Assembly (NCBI GenBank): GCA_005893365.1
Contig: VBPB01000004.1
Location: 533-26,370 of the forward strand
DNA: 25,838 nucleotides
Source: Candidatus Eiseniibacteriota bacterium
GTDB lineage: Bacteria > Eisenbacteria > RBG-16-71-46
Direction of reading: 5' to 3'
The position numbers were made by a program, and so were the translations under genes. The notes beneath the pieces are model-generated. The model was not told the origin of the DNA, searched no databases, and worked only from the letters and a program-made list of their open reading frames with translations. Below are positions 8,175 to 15,517 of the stretch, piece after piece; positions within the stretch are counted from its first letter, which is position 1; each line of letters starts with the position of its first letter.

Positions 8175-9140
8175 GTGAGCCGCCCGGACGCCCCGACGCC
8201 GACGTCCGCGCCGGCGGTGGTGGCCCGCGTCGACTTCGGCGCGTGCGTGCTGCTGCTCGACGACGGCACGCTGCTCGCCGCCCACGCGCGCGGTCGGCTG
8301 ATGGGCCATCGCAAGTCGCTCGGCAACGCGATCGTGGTGGGCGACCGCGTCCACTTCGAGCGCGGGCGTGGCGGCGCGACCCACGCCCGCGACACCGTGG
8401 TCTCCCGGGTCGAGCCGCGCCGCAGCCACTTCTCGCGGCGGGTGAGCGGCCGGCGCGCCGCCGAGCAGGTGGTGGCGGCCAACCTCGACCAGGTGGTGCT
8501 GGTCGCCTCGGTCGCCGAGCCCGGCTTCAGCCGCGGCCTGGCCGACCGCGTGCTCTGCCAGGCCGAACACCTGGGGCTCCCGGCCCGGCTGGTGCTCAAC
8601 AAGAGCGACCTGGCCGGGTCGACCCCCGACACCGACCCGGACGCGATCCGCGACGACTACGAGCGGGCCTCGATCCCGACCCATCGCGCGTGCGCCAAGA
8701 CGCAGGAGGGACTCGAGGCCCTGCGCCAGGCTTGCCTCGGCCGACGCAGCCTGTTCGTCGGCCATTCCGGCGTGGGCAAGAGCACCCTGCTGAACGCCTT
8801 GGTGCCGGGCCTGGACCTGCTCGAGGGTGCCGTCAACGAGAAGACCGGTAAGGGCCGGCACACGACCACCGCCGCGGTGCTGGTGAGGCCCGCGCCGGAC
8901 TTCGAGCTGATCGACACGCCCGGCGTGCGCGCCTTCGGGCCCTGGGGCATCGGCCCGGCCGACCTCGACCGCACCTACCGTGAGTTCCGCCCGTTCCTCG
9001 GCGCCTGCCGCTTCCGCGACTGCCGCCACGCGGGCGAGCCCGGCTGCGCCGTGGCCGAGGCCGCCGCCGCCGCCCACATCGCCCCCCGCCGCTACGACTC
9101 CTACCGCCGCCTGTTGAGCGAACTGGAGCCCGAGAGCTAG
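8175..9140 (+). CDS. rsgA: Ribosome small-subunit-dependent GTPase RsgA
   Basis: A circularly permuted GTPase that checks late 30S subunit assembly. The 321-residue protein has the N-terminal OB fold (VVARVDFGACVLLLDDG onward), then the permuted G motifs: G4 NKSDL, G1 GHSGVGKST (196-204), the G2 region GRHTTT and G3 DTPGVR. A C-terminal zinc knuckle follows, with C278, C283, H285 and C291 in CRFRDCRHAGEPGC. The start is GTG 8175, 7 nt after the kinase stop and without a strong Shine-Dalgarno, so translation may be coupled. It is the last gene of the train beginning with bshC; the palindromic region at 9174-9318 follows. Confidence 0.95.
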   Translation: MSRPDAPTPTSAPAVVARVDFGACVLLLDDGTLLAAHARGRLMGHRKSLGNAIVVGDRVHFERGRGGATHARDTVVSRVEPRRSHFSRRVSGRRAAEQVVAANLDQVVLVASVAEPGFSRGLADRVLCQAEHLGLPARLVLNKSDLAGSTPDTDPDAIRDDYERASIPTHRACAKTQEGLEALRQACLGRRSLFVGHSGVGKSTLLNALVPGLDLLEGAVNEKTGKGRHTTTAAVLVRPAPDFELIDTPGVRAFGPWGIGPADLDRTYREFRPFLGACRFRDCRHAGEPGCAVAEAAAAAHIAPRRYDSYRRLLSELEPES

Positions 9141-9173
9141 AGGTCGGCTCAAAGACGACGCCGCAGGGCTCGC

Positions 9174-9318
9174 CGGCGGCGGGTGCGGGCGGGCGCCGGA
9201 GCGAGACCCGATCGGGCCGCGTAGCCAGGATGGCGGAGCGGCCCGACTCGCAGCGAGCCGGAGGCAGGAGCCGCAGGCGAGCGAGTCTCGCGGAGGCGCC
9301 CGCCCGCACCCGCCGCCG
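9174..9318. repeat. Nested palindromic intergenic element downstream of rsgA
   Basis: A 24-bp perfect inverted repeat (9174-9197 with 9295-9318) encloses further complementary blocks: GCGAGAC 9201-9207 with 9285-9291, and TCGGGCCGC 9212-9220 with 9238-9246. An alternative pairing is GACTCGC 9245-9251 with GCGAGTC 9281-9287. The whole 145-bp block can fold into a long branched hairpin. No T-run follows, so it is not a classical terminator. It may be a REP-like or MITE-like repeat, an RNA-stabilising 3' structure, or a Rho-dependent end. No other copy is in the window. The rest of the 9141-9438 gap shows nothing but the -10 box of the next gene. Confidence 0.7.
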
Positions 9319-9426
9319 TTGCGGCACCACCACCGCGCAGAGGGTTCTCGCCGGCCTCGTCGGTGTGCCCGCCACCTTCGAGCACTGGGTTGCCTGGGCG
9401 ACGGGGCGTGATTACCCCGGTTCGGG

Positions 9427-9432
9427 TATGCT
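9427..9432 (+). promoter_or_regulatory. -10 box (TATGCT) six nt before the threonine synthase start
   Basis: TATGCT at 9427-9432 is followed by six bases and then the GTG start codon at 9439, with no Shine-Dalgarno sequence. This spacing would place the first transcribed base at or next to the start codon, a leaderless mRNA. I see no clear -35 at 16-18 nt upstream, so the promoter is supported mainly by its position. Confidence 0.4.
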
Positions 9433-9438
9433 CCGGGC

Positions 9439-10674
9439 GTGAACCGGCACGGCACGCCGTTCAATCCCTATCTCGCCGCACTGGACTGTCCCGCGTGCGG
9501 TCAGGCGCACGACCTCTCGGCGCCGCGGTCGGTGTGCGAGGCGTGCGGCAAGCCCCTGGTCGCCCGCTACGATCTCGCCCGGGTGAAGGCGGAGGTGCGG
9601 CGCGAGGACCTGGGCCGCCACGGCTCCGACCTGTGGCGCTACCGCGTGGTCCTGCCGTTCGCCGCCGGCTTCAAGGCGGTGCGTCTCGGCGAGGGCGGCA
9701 CGCCGCTGCTGCCGCTCACGCGCATCGCCGCCGAGCTCGGCGTCGCCGAGCTGTGGCTCAAGGACGAGGCGGCCAATCCCACCCAGTCGTTCAAGGCGCG
9801 CGGTCTGTCGCTGGCGGTCAACGGCGCGGTGGCGTTCGGGAAGGACGCGATCGCCCTGCCCTCGGCGGGCAACGCCGGGAGTGCCGCCGCCGCCTACGCC
9901 GCCGCCGCCGGCGTGCGCTGCCGCATCACCGTCCCCGAGGACACGCCCGAGGTGTTCGCGCTCGAGCAGCGTGCCTGCGGCGCGGAGGTGCGGCTGGTGC
10001 CCGGCACCATCGCCGACGCCGGCCGGGCGCTCGGCGGCTGGGCGCAAGCGCCCGAGTGGTGGAACGTCGCCACCTTCAAGGAGCCCTTCCGGCTCGAAGG
10101 CAAGAAGACGCTGGGTTACGAGATCGCCGAGCAGGGGGGCTGGACCCTGCCCGACGCCATCCTCTATCCCGTGGGCGGCGGCACCGGGTTGGTGGGGATG
10201 TGGCGCGCGTTCCTGGAGCTGCGCGAGCTGGGATGGACGGACGGCGCGATGCCGCGCCTGATCGGCGTGCAGGCCGAGGGCTGCGCGCCCGTGGTGCGCG
10301 CGTTCACCGCCGGTGCCGCCGCGGCGACCCCGTGGGAGGACGCGCGGACCGCCGCGCTGGGCCTGCGGGTGCCGTCCCCGTTCGCCGACGCCCTCATCCT
10401 GCGCGCCCTCCGCGAGAGCGGCGGCACGGCGGTCGCGGTGAGCGAGGAGGACCTGCTCGACGGCATGACCGAGCTCTCGGCCCACGAGGGCTGCTTCGCC
10501 TGTCCCGAGGGCGGGGCCACGCTCGCCGCCCTGCGCCGCCTGCGCGCCAGCGGCGAGATCCGCGCGCGCGAGCGCGTCGTCATCTACAACACCGGCAGCG
10601 GGCTCAAGTACCCCGAGGCCTGGCGCATGGCGCTCGCCCGCCGCACGAGGCCCCAGGCCGAGGCGCGCGCGTGA
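9439..10674 (+). CDS. thrC: Threonine synthase with N-terminal zinc ribbon
   Basis: A PLP-dependent fold-type II enzyme of 411 residues converting O-phosphohomoserine to threonine. It has a zinc ribbon (C17, C20, C33, C36), the PLP lysine K119 in KDEAANPTQSFKARG, the LPSAGNAGSAAAAYAAAAG phosphate/cofactor region, PVGGGTGLVGMW (PLP phosphate loop) and GVQAEGCAPVV. These match the Thermus/archaeal-type short threonine synthases rather than the longer enterobacterial type. Cysteate synthase is a close paralogue that sequence alone does not fully exclude. The GTG start at 9439 is directly preceded by a -10-like hexamer. The TGA overlaps the next gene's GTG as GTGA. Confidence 0.88.
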   Translation: MNRHGTPFNPYLAALDCPACGQAHDLSAPRSVCEACGKPLVARYDLARVKAEVRREDLGRHGSDLWRYRVVLPFAAGFKAVRLGEGGTPLLPLTRIAAELGVAELWLKDEAANPTQSFKARGLSLAVNGAVAFGKDAIALPSAGNAGSAAAAYAAAAGVRCRITVPEDTPEVFALEQRACGAEVRLVPGTIADAGRALGGWAQAPEWWNVATFKEPFRLEGKKTLGYEIAEQGGWTLPDAILYPVGGGTGLVGMWRAFLELRELGWTDGAMPRLIGVQAEGCAPVVRAFTAGAAAATPWEDARTAALGLRVPSPFADALILRALRESGGTAVAVSEEDLLDGMTELSAHEGCFACPEGGATLAALRRLRASGEIRARERVVIYNTGSGLKYPEAWRMALARRTRPQAEARA

Positions 10675-12005
10675 GCCGCGGCGGGAGGGTGCGGCGCGCC
10701 GCGCGGAGCCTGGCCTTCGTCGTCGGGTTGGGGGTCGTACTCGGGCTGGCGCCGCGGGCGGCCCGCGCGGCGGACGCGGCGGGCTCGGGGCGCGTGCGCG
10801 TGGTGCGACTCGAGGGGCCGGTCTCGCCGGTCTCCGCGCGGGCGCTCGAACGGGCGATCGACCGCGCCGAGGCGAGCGGCGACCGGGCGCTGGTGATCGA
10901 GGTCGACACGCCCGGGGGGCTCGAGACCAGCATGCGCGACATGGTCAAGCGCATGCTCGCCTCGCGCGTGCCGGTCATCACCTGGGTGACGCCCGGCGGG
11001 GCGCGCGCGGCCTCGGCCGGCGTGTTCGTGGTGATGGCCGGCGACGTGGCGGCGATGAGCCCGGGCACCAACATCGGGGCGGCGACCCCCATCAACATGC
11101 AGGGGCCGATGGACTCGACGCTGGCGCGCAAGGCCACCAACGACGCGGCGGCGTTCGCGCGCACCGTGGCGGCACAGCGCGGCCGCAACGCGGTGTGGGC
11201 CGAGGAGGCGGTGCGGCACGCCGTCGCCGCCAGCGACAGCGAGGCGGTGGCGCTCCACGTCGTGGACTTCGAGGCCTCGACCCTGGCCGAGCTGCTGGCG
11301 CTGGCCGACGGCCGCACCTGGCGGCGCGGCGACGTGCGGCAGACGCTCCACACCAAGGGACTGCCGGTCGACCGCATGGAGCCCGGGTTCGGCGAGCGGC
11401 TGCTGGGCCTGATCGCCGACCCCAACGTCGCCTACATCCTGCTGATGCTGGGCTTCTACGGGCTGCTGTTCGAGCTGCAGAGTCCGGGCGCCATCCTGCC
11501 GGGGGTGGTGGGCGGCATCTGCATCATCCTCGCCTTCCTCGCCTTCTCGACGCTGTCGGTCAACTACGCCGGGGTGGCGCTCATCGCGCTGGCGATCCTG
11601 TTCTTCCTCGCCGAGATCAAGGTCGCGAGCCACGGCATGCTGGCGGCCGGCGGGGTGCTGTCGCTGCTGCTGGGCTCGGTGATCCTGTTCGAGGGCGGCG
11701 GCGGGGGCCCGCGACTCTCGTGGGCGGTCATCGCCGGGGCCACGCTGTCGACGACGGCGTTCTTCCTGGTCATCATCGGCGCGGGCCTGCGAGCACAAGC
11801 CCGGCCCGTCACCACCGGGACCGGCGCGCTGGTGGGGCGCACCGCCCTGGTGACCGAGGCGCAGCCGCCCGGGGTGCGGGTGCGGGTCGGCGGCGAATAC
11901 TGGAACGCGGTGTCGAGCATCCCGCTCGCGCCGGGTATGGAAGTCGAGATCACGGGCGTGGACGGGCTCAAGCTGCTCGTCCGCCCCCTGGCCAAGGAGG
12001 CATAG
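10671..12005 (+). CDS. nfeD: NfeD membrane-bound ClpP-class serine protease
   Basis: A 444-residue long-form NfeD. A signal peptide spans residues 1 to about 34 (cut near ARAADA). The periplasmic ClpP-class protease domain includes VEVDTPGGLETSM; the nucleophile is S115 in GARAASAG and the general base is K154 in ARKATNDAAAF, the Ser-Lys dyad of the family. From about residue 245 there are four or five transmembrane segments, and a C-terminal soluble OB-fold domain (ALVGRTALVTEAQ to LLVRPL). NfeD proteases act on stomatin-like membrane proteins and are nearly always paired with one, as here (2 nt to the next gene). The GTG start is in a GTGA overlap with thrC. Confidence 0.93.
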   Translation: MSRGGRVRRAARSLAFVVGLGVVLGLAPRAARAADAAGSGRVRVVRLEGPVSPVSARALERAIDRAEASGDRALVIEVDTPGGLETSMRDMVKRMLASRVPVITWVTPGGARAASAGVFVVMAGDVAAMSPGTNIGAATPINMQGPMDSTLARKATNDAAAFARTVAAQRGRNAVWAEEAVRHAVAASDSEAVALHVVDFEASTLAELLALADGRTWRRGDVRQTLHTKGLPVDRMEPGFGERLLGLIADPNVAYILLMLGFYGLLFELQSPGAILPGVVGGICIILAFLAFSTLSVNYAGVALIALAILFFLAEIKVASHGMLAAGGVLSLLLGSVILFEGGGGGPRLSWAVIAGATLSTTAFFLVIIGAGLRAQARPVTTGTGALVGRTALVTEAQPPGVRVRVGGEYWNAVSSIPLAPGMEVEITGVDGLKLLVRPLAKEA

Positions 12006-12007
12006 CC

Positions 12008-12781
12008 ATGCTGCCATTCGTCGGGTCGCTGTTCTTCTTCGTGGTGCTCGTGGGGCTGGTGCTGCTCGCCAACTCGATCCGCATCGTGCGCGAATACGAG
12101 CGGCTGGTCGTGTTCCGGCTCGGCCGCCTGGTGGGCGAGCGGGGCCCGGGCCTGGTGCTGCTCATCCCGGTCGTCGACCGGGCGGTCAAGGTGGGGCTGC
12201 GCACCGTCACCATGGACGTCCCGCCGCAAGACGTCATCACCAAGGACAACGTCACGGTGAAGGTGAACGCGGTGATCTACTTCCGGGTGGTGAGCGCGAG
12301 CCAGGCGGTGGTCCAGGTCGAGAACTACCTCTACGCCACCTCGCAGATGGCCCAGACCACGCTGCGCTCGATCCTGGGCGAGCAGGAGCTGGACGAGCTG
12401 CTCTCGGAGCGCGAGAAGCTCAACAAGGCGCTGCAGCAGGTCATCGACCGCGAGACCGAGCCCTGGGGGGTCAAGGTCAGCAAGGTCGAGGTCAAGAACG
12501 TGGACCTGCCGCAGGAGATGCAGCGGGCGATCGCGCGGCAGGCCGAGGCGGAGCGCGAGCGCCGCGCCAAGGTCATCAACGCCGAGGGCGAGTACCAGGC
12601 CGCCGCCCGGCTCACCGAGGCCGCCGCGGTCATCGGCCGCGAGCCGGCCGCCCTGCAGCTGCGCTACCTCCAGACCCTGGCCGAGATCGCGACCGAGAAC
12701 AACTCGACCACCATCTTCCCGGTGCCGGTCGACTTCCTGCGCGCGTTCATGGGCGCGGCGGAGGGGAAGAAGACCGTCTGA
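12008..12781 (+). CDS. Slipin / stomatin-like SPFH membrane protein
   Basis: A 257-residue SPFH-domain protein. One N-terminal hydrophobic helix (about residues 6-22) anchors it. The SPFH domain begins REYERLVVFRLGRLVGERGPG and includes VPPQDVITKDNVTVKVNAVIYFRV. The C-terminal region (QRAIARQAEAERERRAKVINAEGE) is the coiled-coil oligomerisation part, and the end NSTTIFPVPVDFL is typical of prokaryotic slipins. Such proteins form membrane scaffolds and are cleaved by the NfeD partner, whose gene lies 2 nt upstream. A strong AAGGAGG (11994-12000) precedes the ATG by 7 nt, so it may be made in excess over NfeD. Confidence 0.94.
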   Translation: MLPFVGSLFFFVVLVGLVLLANSIRIVREYERLVVFRLGRLVGERGPGLVLLIPVVDRAVKVGLRTVTMDVPPQDVITKDNVTVKVNAVIYFRVVSASQAVVQVENYLYATSQMAQTTLRSILGEQELDELLSEREKLNKALQQVIDRETEPWGVKVSKVEVKNVDLPQEMQRAIARQAEAERERRAKVINAEGEYQAAARLTEAAAVIGREPAALQLRYLQTLAEIATENNSTTIFPVPVDFLRAFMGAAEGKKTV

Positions 12782-12864
12782 GCCCAAGCGGACGCCGTGG
12801 GCGCCGGCGCGTCGGGCGGGGCCCTCCGGAGGGACTCGGCGGCCCGCCCCGGCCGGAGGGCGCG

Positions 12865-13776
12865 ATGCGCGTCCTGATGACGGGCGCGCGCGGGCTCATC
12901 GGCGCGGCGCTGGCGCCGGCACTCACCGCGCGCGGGCACGCGGTGGTCCGGCTCGTGCGCGTGCCGCCGCGCGGTCCCGACGAGTTCCGCTGGGATCCCG
13001 CGGCCGGGGCGCTCGACGCCGCGGCCCTCGCCGGCTGCGACGCGGTGATCCATCTGGCGGGCGAGAGCCTCGCCGCCGGCCGATGGACCACCGCCCGCAA
13101 GGCACGCATCCGCTCGAGCCGGGTCGAGGCGACCCGGCTCCTGGCGGAGGCGGTGGCCCGCGCACCGGCCCCGCCGCGGGTGATGGTCTCAGCCTCGGCC
13201 GTCGGTTGGTACGGCGACCGCGGCGACGAGGTCCTGGACGAGGCCTGCGGGCCGGGCACGGGCTACCTGGCGGACCTGGCTCGGGACTGGGAGGCGGCCG
13301 CCCAGCCGGCCGCGGCCGCCGGGGTGCGGGTCGTCCACCTTCGGTTCGGGATGGTCCTGGCCGCCCAGGGCGGCGCCCTGCCGCGGATGGTCACCCCGTT
13401 CGCCCTGGGCCTCGGGGGTCCCTTCGGGAGCGGCGGCCAGTGGGTCAGCTGGATCGCTCTCAAGGATCTGGTGTCGGTGGTCGATAGAGTACTGACGAGG
13501 CCCGGGCTCAATGGACCGCTCAACACGGTCGCGCCCGAGCCGGTCCGGAACCGCGAGTTCGCCTCCGCGCTGGCGCGGGGGCTCGGCCGTCCAGCCTGGC
13601 TCACGGTCCCGCGTTGGGCCTTGTCGGCCCTGCTGGGCGAGATGGGAGAGGAGCTGCTGCTGGCGAGCCAGCGGGCCGTTCCCTCCCGACTGCTCGCCGA
13701 CGGTTACGTGTTCCAGCACCCGCGGTTGGAGGAGGCGCTGAGGGAGATCGTCGGCCCGGGGCGCCGCGCGGGATAG
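12865..13776 (+). CDS. TIGR01777/YfcH-family NAD(P)-binding epimerase-like protein
   Basis: A 303-residue extended short-chain dehydrogenase/reductase. It has the Rossmann motif TGARGLIG (6-13), the segment VIHLAGESLAAGRWT, then RSSRVEATRLLAEAV, SASAVGWYGDRGDEVLDE and RFGMVLAAQGGALPRM, with DUF1731-like C-terminal residues (QRAVPSRLLADGYVFQHPRLEEAL). This is the full length of the TIGR01777 family (YfcH in E. coli, SulA-like in cyanobacteria), whose substrate is unknown. GGAGGG (12855-12860) serves as the ribosome site. The 83-nt gap from the slipin gene contains a 12-bp palindrome but no convincing promoter. Confidence 0.9.
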   Translation: MRVLMTGARGLIGAALAPALTARGHAVVRLVRVPPRGPDEFRWDPAAGALDAAALAGCDAVIHLAGESLAAGRWTTARKARIRSSRVEATRLLAEAVARAPAPPRVMVSASAVGWYGDRGDEVLDEACGPGTGYLADLARDWEAAAQPAAAAGVRVVHLRFGMVLAAQGGALPRMVTPFALGLGGPFGSGGQWVSWIALKDLVSVVDRVLTRPGLNGPLNTVAPEPVRNREFASALARGLGRPAWLTVPRWALSALLGEMGEELLLASQRAVPSRLLADGYVFQHPRLEEALREIVGPGRRAG

Positions 13777-13785
13777 CGGCACTAA

Positions 13786-13859
13786 ACGGACGTCGCGATG
13801 GGAGGGATTCGAACCCTCACTGGGATGGTTTGACAGGTTCACATTGACGGCACGTCCGT
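13786..13859 (-). other. tRNA-like structured fragment (T-arm plus closing stem), possible tRNA remnant
   Basis: On the minus strand, 13818-13802 reads as a perfect tRNA T-arm: GAGGG stem, canonical TTCGAAT loop, CCCTC stem. It is followed by a 7-nt CCATCGC that could be a 3' acceptor strand. I find no matching 5' acceptor strand, D-arm or anticodon stem. A separate 8-bp perfect inverted repeat (ACGGACGT 13786-13793 with 13852-13859) closes a 74-nt unit around it, and a GACGG/CCGTC hairpin lies at 13846-13860. It may be a decayed tRNA, the 3' tRNA piece left by an integration event, or a structured RNA. It does not qualify as a functional tRNA by eye. Confidence 0.4.
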
Positions 13860-13873
13860 CCAGAAGGCATCAT
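13844..13873 (+). promoter_or_regulatory. Possible promoter of the secreted-protein gene
   Basis: TTGACG (13844-13849), an 18-nt spacer and CATCAT (13868-13873, four of six consensus positions). A TTGACA also occurs at 13830-13835 but has no -10 at the right distance. This would give a leader of about 105 nt to the ATG at 13986. Weak evidence. Confidence 0.25.
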
Positions 13874-13985
13874 TCCGCGCACTCCCCTAGGAACATCCGC
13901 GCTCGTTGGCTCCCCTACCGACTCCGCGGGTCGGCTGCGTGCCGCAGCAGGAACCATTCACGCATCGTCGTAAGGAGGGACACGC

Positions 13986-14738
13986 ATGATTCCTCGCTAC
14001 CGCATTATCCTGCCGCTCGTCGCCATGTGCCTCGCGTTGGTCATCGCCCCGGCGTTTGCGGCGAAGAAGATGACGCAGCCCGTGCAGAGCATCCCGGCGG
14101 GGACGCCCGAGGTCGGAACCATCAACTCGACCGCCGCGGCCGTCTGCCCCCAAATTGGCCAGCCCGATGCCAACTTCCAGTATCCGTGGCTCTATCCGCC
14201 CGATGACAAGTACTCGGTGTTCATCGACCCGGCGACCTGCTTCCCGAGTGGCGTGCTGCTCACGTCGGCGCACTGGATCCTCAACTGGCCCTCCGCGTGC
14301 GAGATCGACAATGTCGTCGTGACCGTCGAGGCGGCGGTCGAGTCCTCGCCGGGCTCCGGCTGCTGGGTCCCGGATGAGTCGCAGGTGCTGTGTGGGCCGG
14401 TCTTGACGAACCTGTTGGCGACGTCGCCGGCGCTGATCGATCACTCGGTCCCGCTGGCCTGCACCACGCTCAACCAGAAGGCCTTCATCTGCTTCAAGCT
14501 CCCGACCGGCGGCAACTGCCCGCTCAACGGGGACGGTTCGCTGGCGAGCCCGCTCTACATCTTCGACAACACGGCGGACGTGTGCACGTCGTACAACACG
14601 TTCCCCGGCAGCGGCGGGCCGCTCGACATGGTGACCACGTTCGGCTTCCCCGGCAACACCTCCATGTACGTGATCGGGGACGCCGTGACCCCGGTGAGCC
14701 GCTCGACCTGGGGTCAGGTCCGCACGCTGTACCGCTAA
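13986..14738 (+). CDS. Secreted Cys-rich protein of unknown function
   Basis: 250 residues. A clear signal peptide (MIPRYRIILPLVAMCLALVI, cut near APAFA/A) is followed by a mature part rich in Pro, Asn, Thr and cysteines (about ten, as in VCPQIG, ATCFPSG, SACEID, GCWVPD, VLCGPV, ICFKL, NCPLNG and DVCTSY), suggesting disulphide-bonded extracellular domains. It resembles in style the secreted FDPxxC-type proteins I associate with Candidatus Eisenbacteria, but I cannot name a family. A very strong TAAGGAGGG (13971-13979) lies 6 nt before the ATG and a terminator follows directly, so it is a single-gene transcript, probably well expressed. Base composition and codon use look less GC-extreme than its neighbours. 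Confidence 0.85.
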   Translation: MIPRYRIILPLVAMCLALVIAPAFAAKKMTQPVQSIPAGTPEVGTINSTAAAVCPQIGQPDANFQYPWLYPPDDKYSVFIDPATCFPSGVLLTSAHWILNWPSACEIDNVVVTVEAAVESSPGSGCWVPDESQVLCGPVLTNLLATSPALIDHSVPLACTTLNQKAFICFKLPTGGNCPLNGDGSLASPLYIFDNTADVCTSYNTFPGSGGPLDMVTTFGFPGNTSMYVIGDAVTPVSRSTWGQVRTLYR

Positions 14739-14763
14739 CCTCTTCAGGATATCCGGCCGCACC

Positions 14764-14802
14764 GCGAGCCGGGGCCTGCTTCCGGGTCCCGGCTCGTCGT
14801 TT
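14764..14802 (+). terminator. Rho-independent terminator after the secreted-protein gene
   Basis: A 9-bp perfect stem CGAGCCGGG (14765-14773) with CCCGGCTCG (14788-14796) and a 14-nt loop, followed by the T-rich TCGTTTG, 26 nt after the stop codon. It is the best intrinsic terminator in the window. Confidence 0.7.
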
Positions 14803-14833
14803 GCCCCGCGCGGGGGCGAGGGGCCAGGTGCGC

Positions 14834-14863
14834 TTGACGGTGGCCGGGCCCCGAGCCTAGTGT
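14834..14863 (+). promoter_or_regulatory. Promoter of the lipoprotein-glycosidase pair
   Basis: TTGACG (14834-14839), an 18-nt spacer and TAGTGT (14858-14863), followed after only six bases by the GTG start at 14870. The -35 is five of six consensus; the -10 keeps T, A and the final T. The distance implies a leaderless transcript. It lies just downstream of the preceding terminator, as expected for a new unit. Confidence 0.5.
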
Positions 14864-14869
14864 GAGGCC

Positions 14870-15517
14870 GTGCGATCGCCGACCGCGGTTCGTCTGGTTG
14901 CGATGGTGTCGGTATTGGGCGCCGTGCTCGGCTGTGCCGCCGGTTCGGCCGTCGAGACGCCGGGGCAACCTCCGGACGCGGGGTTGACCCGCGTCGTCGC
15001 CGGCGCCAGCGACTCGGTGTCGGTGATCCCCGGCTCGCCCGACGCGCTCTACCTCTATCGCTTCCGCCAGGTCGACCCGGCGAGCGACCGGTTCGTCTTT
15101 CAGGACCGGGAGGTCTCCTTCTACTTCAAGCCGACTCCCGATGCCCTCCACTTCCAGGTCGAGAACCGCCAGAACCGGCCGCTCTGGATCGTCTGGGACA
15201 AGTCCAGCTTCACCGATGCCAACGGGGCCAACGGCAAGCTCGCCCACAGCACCACGCGCTGGGTGGATCGCTTCAAGCCGCAGCCCGACACGCAGGTCCC
15301 CGGGCTCGGCCGCTACAGCGACTACGTGCTGCCGCTCGATTACCTGCTCGACCCGGCCGGCTCCGACGAGCAGCTCCACCGCCCGCTCTTCCCGGAGGAC
15401 CAGACCGCGCCCCAGTACGCAGACAAGTACTTCAGCGTGGATCTGGTGATGACGGTGGAGGAGCGTCCGGTGACCTACCCGTTCCGGTTCCGGGTCGCGA
15501 GCGTCATCCCGCGCTGA
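14870..15517 (+). CDS. Conserved lipoprotein of unknown function
   Basis: 215 residues. The N-terminus has a basic start and hydrophobic stretch ending in a lipobox VLGC (Cys at about residue 24), so it should be lipidated and membrane-anchored. The mature part contains VSFYFKPTPDALHFQVENRQ then PLWIVWDKSSFTDANG and AHSTTRWVD. This is a pattern (structural beta strands, IxWDxSxFxDxxG, H) I recognise from uncharacterised bacterial lipoproteins with an immunoglobulin-like fold; function unknown. No Shine-Dalgarno precedes the GTG start, which follows a -10 box by 6 nt. Its TGA overlaps the next ATG (TGATG), so it is coupled to the glycosidase and both probably act outside the cytoplasm. Confidence 0.82.
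   Translation: MRSPTAVRLVAMVSVLGAVLGCAAGSAVETPGQPPDAGLTRVVAGASDSVSVIPGSPDALYLYRFRQVDPASDRFVFQDREVSFYFKPTPDALHFQVENRQNRPLWIVWDKSSFTDANGANGKLAHSTTRWVDRFKPQPDTQVPGLGRYSDYVLPLDYLLDPAGSDEQLHRPLFPEDQTAPQYADKYFSVDLVMTVEERPVTYPFRFRVASVIPR

Noticed and set aside
12822..12833. 12-bp palindrome CCCTCCGGAGGG as operator or terminator
   Set aside because: Short GC palindromes are expected by chance at this base composition and no T-run or second site accompanies it.
13794..13869. A complete tRNA gene or the 3' end of a tmRNA on the minus strand
   Set aside because: Only the T-arm is convincing; the anticodon stem, D-arm and 5' acceptor do not pair, and no tmRNA-like 5' end is found upstream in that direction.
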